Assembly (NCBI GenBank): GCA_009923375.1
Contig: RFTO01000072.1
Span: 1 to 6,210 of the forward strand
From: Actinomycetota bacterium
GTDB lineage: Bacteria; Actinomycetota; Actinomycetes; S36-B12; UBA5976
DNA: 6,210 bases
Reading direction: 5' to 3'
This document shows, one piece after another, positions 1 to 6,210 of this stretch (the first letter of the stretch is position 1; the number at the start of each line of letters is the position of its first letter). Below the pieces are notes generated by a model that was given only the letters and a program-made list of their open reading frames with translations, was not told the origin of the DNA and did no database searches. The translations under genes were made by a program, and so were the position numbers.

Positions 1-1986
1 GACGCCATCGCGGCGGCACTCGGTTACATCGCTGATGCTGTGGCCGTCGGCGACACAGACACGGCCATCGCTGCAATCGGCAAGTTGCGACAGGCCCGTA
101 GTGGCCGCGCCTCGATGCTGATTCTCGATGTGCCGCCGGCCGCACGCCAGCAAGCGCCGGCCGAAGGCATCCTCGCTATCGACGTTGTTCACGCCGATGC
201 GGCTGTGATGGCTCCGTTGACACACCTGCTCGGCAAGGTCTTGATCGTGGACGACATGCGGGCCGCCCAGGCGCTGGCACATTCGGCGGATGGTTGGACA
301 GCGGTCACTCGCGAGGGAGATTTACTTAACCGCGTCATTGCCAGAGGTGGAAGCGGTGGCACATCCCGGGTGCAGATTCAAAGTGCCCACGATGAGGCGG
401 TTGCCTTAATCGAACAAGTGAACGCGGATCTGCAGCGATGCGCCTTCGAGTTGGAATCCGCGCAAGATCGCGCCGCTGCCACGCAGGCCGAAGTTAACCG
501 CACACTCTCGCTGCTGCACGATTCAGACGCACGCATCGCGGCACTAGGCGACCAACTCGGCCAACACTCGTCGGTTATGCGCAGTGCTCAAGCTGAGGCC
601 GAGCGCCTGGTCCAGACCATCGACGATGTGACTGCGGCGCGACAATCGGATGCAGAAGCAGCCGGCGCAATGCAGCAACGACTTAACGAAGCGTTGGCAC
701 AGCCGGAGATCCATGTGCCCGATGACTCCGATCGAGAGCAGCTGACGGCAGCGTTAGCGCTTGCGCAGTCAGTTGAGGTGGATGCACGACTCGCTGTTCG
801 TACCACCGAGGAGCGCATGCGCGCCGCTGGTGCCCAAGCAGACAGCGCTGAGAAGGCCGCCCGCGATGCGCGGGCTGCAATCGATCGCGCTCTGCGCCGA
901 CAAGAGCAGCGCGAGCGCGAAGCTCGTGCGGCTGCCGCCGTGTTAATGGGTGCAAGCCAGCTTGCTGATGCGGTGGTGCGAGTGCTGGAGTCTGTTGAAG
1001 AGAAGCGAAGTGGGGCGATGGTTGCTGCACATGAGCGCGATGAGCAGCTCGTGGCCCTGCGTGCGCAACTACGCGAGCTGACATCGCTACACGAGCAATT
1101 GATGAACAGTGCGCACAAGGACGACCTCGCTCGCGCCGAGCAGCGTTTGCGGATTGAGACATTGGAAGAAAAGGTGCAAGAGGACTTCGCCCTCGACCCC
1201 TCGGTACTCCTTGCTGAATACGGTCCCGACGTACTCGTCACCCCGAGTGCGCTGAGCCCTGCCGACGAAGATGAGGCAGAACCGACTCCCGAGCCCTATC
1301 CATATGTCCGCGAGGAGCAAGAGAAGCGTTTAGGCGAGGCCGAGAAGGGCCTGGCATTACTTGGCCGAGTCAACCCGCTTGCGCTTGAGGAGTATGCCGC
1401 GATGGAAGAGCGGCACAAGTTCCTCACCGACCAGCTTGAGGACCTCAAGAAGGGTCGCGCTGATCTTTTGGTGATTATCAAGGAAGTCGATGAGCGGATG
1501 CGTGATGTGTTCGGCAGTGCCTTTGAGGACACCGCCCGCCACTTTGCCGAGTTGTTCGCGCGAATGTTTCCCGGCGGTGAAGGGCGGATGTTCCTGACCG
1601 AACCCGATGATCTGCTCAACACAGGCGTTGAGATCGAGGCGCGACCACCGGGTAAGAAGGTGAAGAACCTGCTGTCGCTGTCAGGTGGTGAGAGCGCGAT
1701 GGCAGCTATGGCCTTCCTCATCGCACTGTTTAAGGCTCGACCAAGCCCCTTCTATGTTCTCGACGAGGTGGAGGCTGCACTCGACGACAGCAACCTCGGG
1801 CGCCTCATTGATGTGCTGGCCGACCTCAAGGCTGATAGCCAGTTGATCATCATCACCCACCACAAGCGGACGATGGAGATCGCCGATTCCCTGTACGGAG
1901 TGTCGATGCGCGGGGACGGGCTCAGCCAGGTGATTGGCCAACGTTTGGCTGACATCGTGGACGAGCGCGAACCTGTAACTGTGTGA
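1..1986 (+). CDS. smc: Chromosome segregation ATPase SMC, C-terminal part (5' truncated by window edge)
   Basis: The frame is open from the first base, so the gene begins upstream; the GTG at 40 is internal (valine), not the start. About 661 residues are visible, roughly half of a typical ~1200-residue actinobacterial SMC. In order they show: the last part of the hinge (ALGYIADAVAVGD, then TREGDLL and the Gly-rich GGSGG near 343-360); a long Ala/Glu/Arg-rich coiled coil (about 370-1180); a proline/acid-rich break (about 1195-1310); the conserved ALLGRVNPLALEEY stretch (about 1348-1395); and the C-terminal half of the ABC-type ATPase head. The head has signature motif LSGGE at 1678-1692, Walker B FYVLDE at 1750-1767, D-loop ALDD at 1777-1788 and the ITHHKRTMEIADSLYGV switch region. 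From family knowledge, the protein dimerises through the hinge and, with ScpA/ScpB, forms the condensin that organises and helps segregate the chromosome. No key head residue in the visible part looks lost. It ends in TGA 12 bp before ftsY, consistent with one operon. Confidence 0.97.
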   Translation, partial: DAIAAALGYIADAVAVGDTDTAIAAIGKLRQARSGRASMLILDVPPAARQQAPAEGILAIDVVHADAAVMAPLTHLLGKVLIVDDMRAAQALAHSADGWTAVTREGDLLNRVIARGGSGGTSRVQIQSAHDEAVALIEQVNADLQRCAFELESAQDRAAATQAEVNRTLSLLHDSDARIAALGDQLGQHSSVMRSAQAEAERLVQTIDDVTAARQSDAEAAGAMQQRLNEALAQPEIHVPDDSDREQLTAALALAQSVEVDARLAVRTTEERMRAAGAQADSAEKAARDARAAIDRALRRQEQREREARAAAAVLMGASQLADAVVRVLESVEEKRSGAMVAAHERDEQLVALRAQLRELTSLHEQLMNSAHKDDLARAEQRLRIETLEEKVQEDFALDPSVLLAEYGPDVLVTPSALSPADEDEAEPTPEPYPYVREEQEKRLGEAEKGLALLGRVNPLALEEYAAMEERHKFLTDQLEDLKKGRADLLVIIKEVDERMRDVFGSAFEDTARHFAELFARMFPGGEGRMFLTEPDDLLNTGVEIEARPPGKKVKNLLSLSGGESAMAAMAFLIALFKARPSPFYVLDEVEAALDDSNLGRLIDVLADLKADSQLIIITHHKRTMEIADSLYGVSMRGDGLSQVIGQRLADIVDEREPVTV

Positions 1987-1998
1987 GTGTGAATCGCC

Positions 1999-3120
1999 AT
2001 GCGCCTGTTCAAACGCGGTAAGTCCGAGGATACGCCAACCGACGAGCAAGCAGCAGAGCCAACCGAAGCGACAGCTGGCGAGCCAACAGCAGAGCCAACA
2101 GCAGAGCCAACGGACGAACTTCGGGATAACGGTGATGCTGACGGCCAATCGGTGCAGCAGCAGGTTGGCGAGGTAGTAGCAGGAGTTGAGGAGCCGGCAC
2201 CGACTGCAGGCCGCATGCGGGGGCGTCTGTTTGGACGTCTGGGGCGCAGTAAAGGCGGCCTCGGTGCGGCGTTGTCATCGGTGTTCTCGGGTAAACCCGA
2301 TGCGTCGGTTTGGGAGTCTTTGGAAGAGTCCCTTCTCATGGCCGATGTCGGCGTGGCCGCAACTATGGAGCTCGTCAAGATCTTGAACAAGCGGCTCGGA
2401 AGTGCGAGCAGCCCCGAAGATGCGCGTGAGATTGTGCGTGAGGAACTTCTCTCCGCAATCGACGGCAATGGTGTCGAGCGGTCACTGAATTTGGCCGCAC
2501 CAGGCACCACCACCAAACCGCAGGTAGTGATGGTGGTCGGGGTCAACGGCACTGGCAAAACCACCACCACTGGCAAGCTTGCGAGGATGTTGACTGCCGA
2601 TGGCTACTCGGTGGTGCTTGCGGCTGCGGACACTTTTCGTGCCGCGGCATCCGAACAGCTGCAGACCTGGGGTGAGCGCGTCGGCGTACCCGTTGTCCGC
2701 AAGGAGGCTGGCTCCGATCCTGCATCGGTGGCCTTCGATGCTTATGACTACGCAGTGAAGAACAGTGCGGATGTGCTGCTGGTGGACACTGCCGGTCGAC
2801 TGCACACCAAGCAAGGTTTGATGGACGAGCTTGGAAAAGTCGCGCGGGTGCTGGGGCGCCACGGGGAAATCGCACACACCGTGCTGGTACTCGACGCCAC
2901 AACCGGCCAGAACGGTCTCACTCAAGCACGAGTGTTCAGTGAGGTGGTGCCCGTCAGCAGTGTCGCGCTGACCAAACTCGATGGCACAGCCAAGGGAGGC
3001 ATCGTTATCGCTGTGCAGCGCGAACTGTCGATTCCGGTCTCCTTGGTTGGGCTTGGCGAAGGTGTCGACGATCTTGCTTACTTCGATCCCACAGCCTTCG
3101 TTGACGCGCTGCTGTCTTAA
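1999..3120 (+). CDS. ftsY: Signal recognition particle receptor FtsY
   Basis: This 373-residue SRP GTPase docks the Ffh/ribosome complex at the membrane and hydrolyses GTP together with Ffh. Residues 1-70 are an acidic, Pro/Thr/Glu-rich A region. Next comes a basic, amphipathic stretch (MRGRLFGRLGRSKGGLG, about 72-88) that probably binds lipid, then the N domain four-helix bundle (SVWESLEESLLMADVG). The G domain follows: P-loop GVNGTGKTT at 181-189, ADTFRAAA at 210-217, DTAGRL at 263-268, TKLDG at 325-329 and the FtsY-type closing GLGEGVDDL at 351-359. All catalytic motifs are intact. Many actinobacterial FtsY proteins begin with a transmembrane helix; this one starts MRLFKRGKSED and has none, resembling proteobacterial forms. 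The ATG at 1999 is chosen because in-frame stops lie just upstream (1984, 1990). The Shine-Dalgarno is weak, so translation may be coupled to smc, which ends 12 bp earlier. The stop codon sits in a 17-bp tandem repeat. Confidence 0.97.
   Translation: MRLFKRGKSEDTPTDEQAAEPTEATAGEPTAEPTAEPTDELRDNGDADGQSVQQQVGEVVAGVEEPAPTAGRMRGRLFGRLGRSKGGLGAALSSVFSGKPDASVWESLEESLLMADVGVAATMELVKILNKRLGSASSPEDAREIVREELLSAIDGNGVERSLNLAAPGTTTKPQVVMVVGVNGTGKTTTTGKLARMLTADGYSVVLAAADTFRAAASEQLQTWGERVGVPVVRKEAGSDPASVAFDAYDYAVKNSADVLLVDTAGRLHTKQGLMDELGKVARVLGRHGEIAHTVLVLDATTGQNGLTQARVFSEVVPVSSVALTKLDGTAKGGIVIAVQRELSIPVSLVGLGEGVDDLAYFDPTAFVDALLS
2080..2111 (+). repeat. 12-bp in-frame repeat encoding AEPT units in the FtsY acidic region
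   Basis: The 12-bp unit GAGCCAACAGCA starts at 2080, 2092 and 2104 (the last copy ends after GAGCCAAC). A further GAGCCAAC lies at 2056-2063. The period is a multiple of three, so it yields consecutive EPTA steps and keeps the frame. It probably arose by slippage in a region where only acidity and disorder matter; the copy number may vary between relatives. Confidence 0.85.
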
Positions 3121-3154
3121 ACGCGCTGCTGTCTTAAACGCGCTGCTGTCTTAA
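3104..3154 (+). repeat. Three perfect 17-bp tandem copies spanning the ftsY stop codon
   Basis: ACGCGCTGCTGTCTTAA occurs at 3104-3120, 3121-3137 and 3138-3154 with no mismatches, followed by only ACG of a fourth copy. The first copy is coding (the end of FtsY, DALLS, plus its TAA); the other two are outside the gene. Because 17 is not a multiple of three, the three TAA codons (3118, 3135, 3152) fall in all three forward frames and form a complete translational stop. The likely origin is slippage duplication of the gene's 3' end. I see no stem-loop plus T-run that would make it a terminator. Confidence 0.95.
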
Positions 3155-3323
3155 ACGGGTTCCTGGTTTAGATGCTCCACCAGCAGACATGCTTTATCCG
3201 CCCAGTAGGGGACACCTTCATCAACGCCTTGACCCACAGCCCCGCGGTCCACATGGGCACGTGGTTCTTGTTTGCAAAGACAACCTTGCCTGCAGGCGCA
3301 TGAAGGCTCGTCAGGGATTCACC

Positions 3324-3370
3324 GTTACTTACTCGTAACAAATGGGCCCGATGTTTCACGCAGACGAAAC
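3324..3370 (+). promoter_or_regulatory. Putative GlnR operator upstream of amt (two sites)
   Basis: Site 1 is GTTAC-TTACTC-GTAAC (3324-3339), a perfect inverted repeat. Site 2 is TTCAC-GCAGAC-GAAAC (3355-3370). Both fit the known actinomycete GlnR half-site pattern gTnAC-N6-GaAAc and the mycobacterial AC-N9-AC form. They are 31 bp apart, about three helical turns, on the same face of the DNA. Site 2 ends 68 bp before the amt ATG, a position suited to activation of amt under nitrogen limitation. No clear -10 element was found between the sites and the gene. Binding is inferred from motif and context only. Confidence 0.65.
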
Positions 3371-3428
3371 ACTCAAGTGTGACGTGCGCAACATTTCAAC
3401 AGCACCATCCTCCCATCACATCGATCTT

Positions 3429-3433
3429 GGAGG
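3429..3433 (+). promoter_or_regulatory. Strong ribosome binding site that fixes the amt start
   Basis: GGAGG lies 5 nt before the ATG at 3439. The frame is open further upstream to a GTG at 3379, which would add 20 residues (TCATFQQHHPP...) that do not look like the start of an ammonium transporter and overlap the control region. The Shine-Dalgarno therefore argues for 3439. Confidence 0.88.
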
Positions 3434-3438
3434 CGAAG

Positions 3439-4776
3439 ATGCAGTTGTCAGCCGGAGACACCGCGTGGGTGCTCGTCAGTGCCGCGATGGTCCTCATCAT
3501 GACCCCTGGATTGGCATTCTTTTACGGCGGTCTCGTTCGCGGTAAGAGTGTCGTGAACATGATGATGATGTCTTTCGTCACCATCGGCGTCGTCAGCATT
3601 CTGTGGGTGTTCTTCGGCTACTCATGGGCCTTCGGCGACTCTGGCTCCTCACTTATCGGGCAGTGGACGCCAGTCGGACTTGAGCATCTCCTGGGCACCT
3701 TGCCCAACAACGGTGGGCAATACCCCATTCCGCACCTCGCATTCGTCGGCTTCCAACTGATGTTCGCCATCATCACTCCCGCGCTGATCTCCGGGGCGAT
3801 CGCCGACCGCGCGAAGTTCTCGGCATGGATCGTGTTCGTCACACTGTGGACGAGCATCGTGTACTTCCCGGTGGCGCATTGGGTCTTCGACTTCGGCACC
3901 AAGGCTGTCGATGGCAGCGTCACCGGCGTCGGTTGGCTTACCAAGCTCGGCTTACTCGACTTCGCTGGCGGCACTGCGGTGCACATCAATGCTGGTGCCG
4001 CAGGCCTCGCGTTAGCAATCGTCTTGGGTCGCCGGGTCGGCTTCCGCAAGGATCCAATGCGGCCGCACAACATCCCGCTAGTGCTCATCGGCGCCGGCTT
4101 GCTCTGGTTTGGATGGTTTGGATTCAACGCCGGTTCTGCACTCGGAGCCAACGACACCGCGGCGCTGGCCTTGCTGAACACGCAGGTCGCCACTGGCGCA
4201 GCACTCGTCGGTTGGCTCATCGTCGAGCGGATCCGCGAGGGACATTTCACCAGCGTCGGCGCTGCCTCTGGAGCAGTCGCCGGTTTGGTCGCGATCACAC
4301 CGGCATGCGCATTCGTGTCACCGGCGGCGGCTGTGGCTGTCGGCTTGATCGCTGGCGGAGTCTGCGCCTTCGCCATCTCACTGAAGCACAAGCTCGGTTT
4401 CGATGACTCCCTCGACGTGGTCGGCATTCACTTGTTCGGCGGCATCGCTGGGTGCTTGCTCATCGGGTTCTTTGCCACTACGACTGCAAACTCGGCAGGC
4501 GCGAACGGACTGTTCTACGGCGGCGGGCTGGAATTACTGAAGAAGCAGGCGCTCGGCTCTGGCGCTGTGGCGGTTTACTCCTTCGTGGTGACGCTCGTGC
4601 TGGCGATGGTCATCGATAAGACCATGGGTTTCCGCATCAGCGCGGACGACGAGGTCGAGGGCATCGACTCGGTGGTGCACGGTGAGCTCGCTTACGCACG
4701 CCGAGTGGCCATCCCTGACGTGGTGGCCAACCCGGTGGACGACCATGAGCACTCCATGTTCTCCAAGACTGACTGA
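3439..4776 (+). CDS. amt: Ammonium transporter, Amt/MEP/Rh family
   Basis: A complete 445-residue polytopic membrane channel for ammonium uptake, expected to form a trimer with about eleven membrane helices per subunit. Diagnostic features line up with E. coli AmtB: phenylalanines F105 and F109 (FQLMFAIIT) and F229 for the gate region, S233 in GWFGFNAGS, D174 in DFAGGTAVH, and the pore twin histidines H182 and H331 (VGIHLFGG). The C-terminal tail (397-445, GFRISADDEVEGID...HGELAY) keeps the motif that in AmtB works with the P-II protein GlnK to shut the channel. There is no separate signal peptide; the first hydrophobic segment is TM1. In many actinobacteria amt is followed by glnK and glnD, but here ffh follows after 19 bp. 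Nitrogen control by GlnR is suggested by two sites upstream. Confidence 0.97.
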   Translation: MQLSAGDTAWVLVSAAMVLIMTPGLAFFYGGLVRGKSVVNMMMMSFVTIGVVSILWVFFGYSWAFGDSGSSLIGQWTPVGLEHLLGTLPNNGGQYPIPHLAFVGFQLMFAIITPALISGAIADRAKFSAWIVFVTLWTSIVYFPVAHWVFDFGTKAVDGSVTGVGWLTKLGLLDFAGGTAVHINAGAAGLALAIVLGRRVGFRKDPMRPHNIPLVLIGAGLLWFGWFGFNAGSALGANDTAALALLNTQVATGAALVGWLIVERIREGHFTSVGAASGAVAGLVAITPACAFVSPAAAVAVGLIAGGVCAFAISLKHKLGFDDSLDVVGIHLFGGIAGCLLIGFFATTTANSAGANGLFYGGGLELLKKQALGSGAVAVYSFVVTLVLAMVIDKTMGFRISADDEVEGIDSVVHGELAYARRVAIPDVVANPVDDHEHSMFSKTD

Positions 4777-4783
4777 CCTGGGC

Positions 4784-4789
4784 TAACCT
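4784..4789 (+). promoter_or_regulatory. Possible -10 element for a leaderless ffh transcript
   Basis: TAACCT fits the actinobacterial -10 pattern TANNNT and ends 6 nt before the ffh ATG, so transcription would start at or next to the A of the start codon. The only Shine-Dalgarno-like bases, AGGG at 4792-4795, touch the ATG and are too close for normal use, which makes leaderless initiation plausible. No good -35 hexamer is seen. Read-through from amt is the alternative. Confidence 0.35.
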
Positions 4790-4795
4790 GCAGGG

Positions 4796-6210
4796 ATGTT
4801 CGATCAACTCTCTGAGCGCATCAATGCCAGCCTCAAGGGCCTGCGCGGCAAAGGTCGCATCACAGAGAGCGATATTGACGATGCTGTGCGCGAACTGCGC
4901 TTCAGTTTGCTCGAGGCCGATGTCGCCTTACCTGTGGTGCGCGACTTCTGCGCCCGGGTTAAGGAGCAGGCGCTCGGCGCCGATCTATCTGCCGCTCTAA
5001 ATCCCTCACAGCAGATCATCAAGATCGTCCAAGATGAACTCGTCCGCGCCCTGGGTGGCAGCGCCCGCCGGCTTCGCTTCGCCAAGACTGGCCCGACCGT
5101 CATCGCCTTGGCCGGTTTGCAAGGTGCAGGCAAGACCACCCTCGCTGGCAAGCTGGCGCATCACCTAAAACAAGCTGGCCACACACCCGTGCTGGTTGCA
5201 GCAGACCTGCAGCGCCCTAACGCAGTCGACCAACTGTTGGTGGTTGGCGCGAATGCCGGCGTGCCCGTGTTTGCTCCCGAAGCAGGCAATGGAGTGGGCG
5301 ACCCGGTCCAGGTTTCCCGAGATGGCGTCGCGTTTGCTTCGCGCAACGTCCACGATGTGGTGATCATCGACACCGCTGGACGCCTTGCAATCGACGATGA
5401 CTTGATGTCGCAGTTAACGCGCATCCGCGGCGCCGTCACCCCTGATGAAGTCCTGCTCGTCATCGACTCGATGACCGGTCAAGATGCTGCGAATACCGCC
5501 GCAATCTTCAACGAGCGGATCGGCATCGACGGTGTGGTGTTAACCAAGCTCGATGGCGATGCCCGCGGTGGAGCGGCACTTTCCGTTGTCGGTGTCACAG
5601 GGCAGCCAATCTTGTTCGCATCCACCGGCGAGAAAATCGATGAGTTTGAGGTCTTCCACCCCGATCGTCTTGCCAGCCGCATTCTGGACATGGGTGATGT
5701 GCTGACCCTGATTGAGCAGTCGGAGAAGGCCTTCGATGCCGCTAGTCAGGAAAAGCTGGCGGCCAAACTCAGCGGCGGCGAGTCCTTCACCCTGGAGGAC
5801 TTCCTGGACCAGATGCAGCAACTGCGCAAGATGGGTTCCCTATCCAAGGTGATGGGGATGCTGCCTGGCATGGGGCAGATGAAGGAGCAGATCGACGGCA
5901 TCGACGAAGACGAGCTCAAGCGGGTTGAGGCCATCATCCAATCGATGACCCCCGGTGAGCGCCAGGATCCGAAGGTACTCGACGCTCGACGCCGAGTGCG
6001 CATCGCCAACGGCTCCGGCACGCAGCAGTGGACCGGCAGCGCCTGGGGCAGCTGCACCGCCGCCTCCTGCAACATCTCCTACCATGTGGAGTCTGGCGCC
6101 TGCGCCAGCGACACCCGCGCCTGCACTGTCACGGGCGGCACGGGCACCCAGACCTGGAGCGGCAGCGCCTACAGCACCTGCGCGGCCACCGCCTGCACCA
6201 CGGGCTACCA
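4796..6210 (+). CDS. ffh: Signal recognition particle protein Ffh, running in frame into a foreign repeat; no stop in window
   Basis: Ffh binds 4.5S/SRP RNA and signal sequences of nascent membrane and secreted proteins and pairs with FtsY. Residues 1-85 form the N domain (MFDQLSERINASLKG). The G domain has P-loop GLQGAGKTT at 107-115, ADLQRPNAVDQL from 136, DTAGRL at 192-197, TKLDGDARGG from 250 and a GEKIDEFEVF linker. The Met-rich M domain starts near 300 (MQQLRKMG at 340, VMGMLPGMGQM after it). The SRP-RNA-binding helix-turn-helix begins normally (RRRVRIANGSGT, ending at residue 409), but the expected second helix (V..VN.LLKQF) is missing. From 6023 the frame continues as a Cys/Thr/Ser-rich repeat to the window end. 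A normal actinobacterial Ffh would have roughly 100 more residues. Only 4796 to about 6022 is trustworthy as ffh; the rest is probably an assembly chimera, less likely a real fusion. The ATG start matches the family N-terminus. Confidence 0.93.
   Translation, partial: MFDQLSERINASLKGLRGKGRITESDIDDAVRELRFSLLEADVALPVVRDFCARVKEQALGADLSAALNPSQQIIKIVQDELVRALGGSARRLRFAKTGPTVIALAGLQGAGKTTLAGKLAHHLKQAGHTPVLVAADLQRPNAVDQLLVVGANAGVPVFAPEAGNGVGDPVQVSRDGVAFASRNVHDVVIIDTAGRLAIDDDLMSQLTRIRGAVTPDEVLLVIDSMTGQDAANTAAIFNERIGIDGVVLTKLDGDARGGAALSVVGVTGQPILFASTGEKIDEFEVFHPDRLASRILDMGDVLTLIEQSEKAFDAASQEKLAAKLSGGESFTLEDFLDQMQQLRKMGSLSKVMGMLPGMGQMKEQIDGIDEDELKRVEAIIQSMTPGERQDPKVLDARRRVRIANGSGTQQWTGSAWGSCTAASCNISYHVESGACASDTRACTVTGGTGTQTWSGSAYSTCAATACTTGY
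6017..6210 (+). repeat. Cys-rich 42-residue tandem repeat (one full copy plus part of a second), foreign to Ffh
   Basis: In the ffh frame, one 126-bp unit (6017-6142) is followed by the start of a second (6143 to the end). The pattern is GTQxWxGSAxxxC-x4-C-x3-Y, then further cysteines 11 and 18 residues after the second one, with SDTRAC near the unit end. Cysteines 13 and 18 of the unit recur in copy 2. Such units occur as long arrays in large secreted or surface proteins of various bacteria; the function is not established from this sequence. The 62 codons from 6023 use A or T at the third position 3 times, against 13 in the 62 ffh codons before the join, and hold 6 Cys against one in the preceding 409 residues. 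The source is probably another genome. Confidence 0.75.

Larger units (their letters stand above)
3121..3438. other. Intergenic region between ftsY and amt
   Basis: This 318-bp gap starts with two of the 17-bp repeat copies and ends with the amt control region (GlnR-like sites and ribosome binding site). The middle, about 3155-3320, has no recognised gene. It can be read as a 43-codon + strand frame (ATG 3172 to TGA 3301-3303, MLHQQTCFIRPVGD...) and as open frames on the - strand, but none has a good ribosome binding site or a family I recognise. It could be a decayed gene or element remnant. A small inverted repeat CTGGT/ACCAG (3163-3167/3179-3183) and a 10-bp palindrome GCCTGCAGGC (3288-3297) are present, but no convincing intrinsic terminator for ftsY. 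Confidence 0.7.

Noticed and set aside
588..1241. Long - strand open frame (217 codons) inside smc
   Set aside because: It is the antisense of a GC-rich coiled-coil region; its Ser/Arg/Ala-only composition and lack of any domain mark it as a shadow of smc.
1752..2576. Long - strand open frame (274 codons) across the smc-ftsY junction
   Set aside because: It overlaps the conserved SMC head and the FtsY P-loop on the other strand, has low-complexity Ser/Arg/Pro content and no recognisable motif.
3163..3183. Inverted repeat CTGGT/ACCAG as an ftsY terminator
   Set aside because: The 5-bp stem has an 11-nt loop and no T-run follows.
3168..3359. Small - strand frame of 63 codons between ftsY and amt
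   Set aside because: There is no ribosome binding site and no family similarity I recognise, and its start overlaps the GlnR-like sites. It is kept only as part of the unexplained intergenic stretch.
3369..3380. Inverted repeat ACACT-CA-AGTGT next to GlnR-like site 2
   Set aside because: A 2-nt loop is too short for a stable hairpin, and it matches no operator I know; it is probably chance.
3379..3438. 20-residue N-terminal extension of Amt from GTG 3379
   Set aside because: The strong GGAGG at 3429-3433 and the family-like start MQLSAGDTAWVL support the ATG at 3439.
3618..4427. Long - strand open frame (269 codons) inside amt
   Set aside because: It is antisense to a complete, clearly functional ammonium transporter, and its composition is a mirror of the amt codons.

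Overview
The window looks like a piece of an actinobacterial chromosome, about 60% GC by eye. All recognisable genes are on the + strand, in the order smc (5' end missing), ftsY, amt, ffh. This is the familiar actinobacterial smc-ftsY-amt-(glnK-glnD)-ffh neighbourhood, as in Mycobacterium and Streptomyces, but with the glnK-glnD pair absent. The protein style (SMC head motif with FYVLDEVEAALDD, Ffh start MFDQLSERINASLKG) and a GlnR-type operator in front of amt also point to an actinobacterium. I cannot name the species.

Layout. Positions 1-1986 hold the C-terminal part of SMC: the end of the hinge, the returning coiled-coil arm and the C-terminal ATPase half-head. Twelve bases later comes ftsY (1999-3120), the SRP receptor GTPase, with an acidic N-terminal region but no membrane helix. 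Its stop codon lies in the first of three perfect 17-bp tandem copies (3104-3154). The 318-bp gap before amt (3121-3438) is mostly anonymous sequence, but near its end it has two GlnR-like half-site pairs and then a strong ribosome binding site. amt (3439-4776) is a complete ammonium channel with its conserved twin histidines and a P-II-responsive C-terminal tail. Only 19 bp separate it from ffh (4796 onward), which may have its own -10 element placed for a leaderless transcript.

The genes cover chromosome organisation (SMC), co-translational membrane targeting (FtsY and Ffh are the two partner GTPases of the SRP pathway) and nitrogen uptake (Amt). Amt is a membrane protein of the kind the flanking SRP system inserts.

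The strangest part is the last ~190 bp. Inside the Ffh M domain, exactly at the RIANGSGT turn of the SRP-RNA-binding motif, the sequence switches in frame to a Cys/Thr/Ser-rich 42-residue repeat of the type found in large secreted or surface proteins of unrelated bacteria. Codon usage changes at the same point. Both protein families carry an IANGSGT-like stretch at the join, so the most likely explanation is a chimeric assembly through a short shared sequence. A real recombination or gene fusion is possible but less likely.
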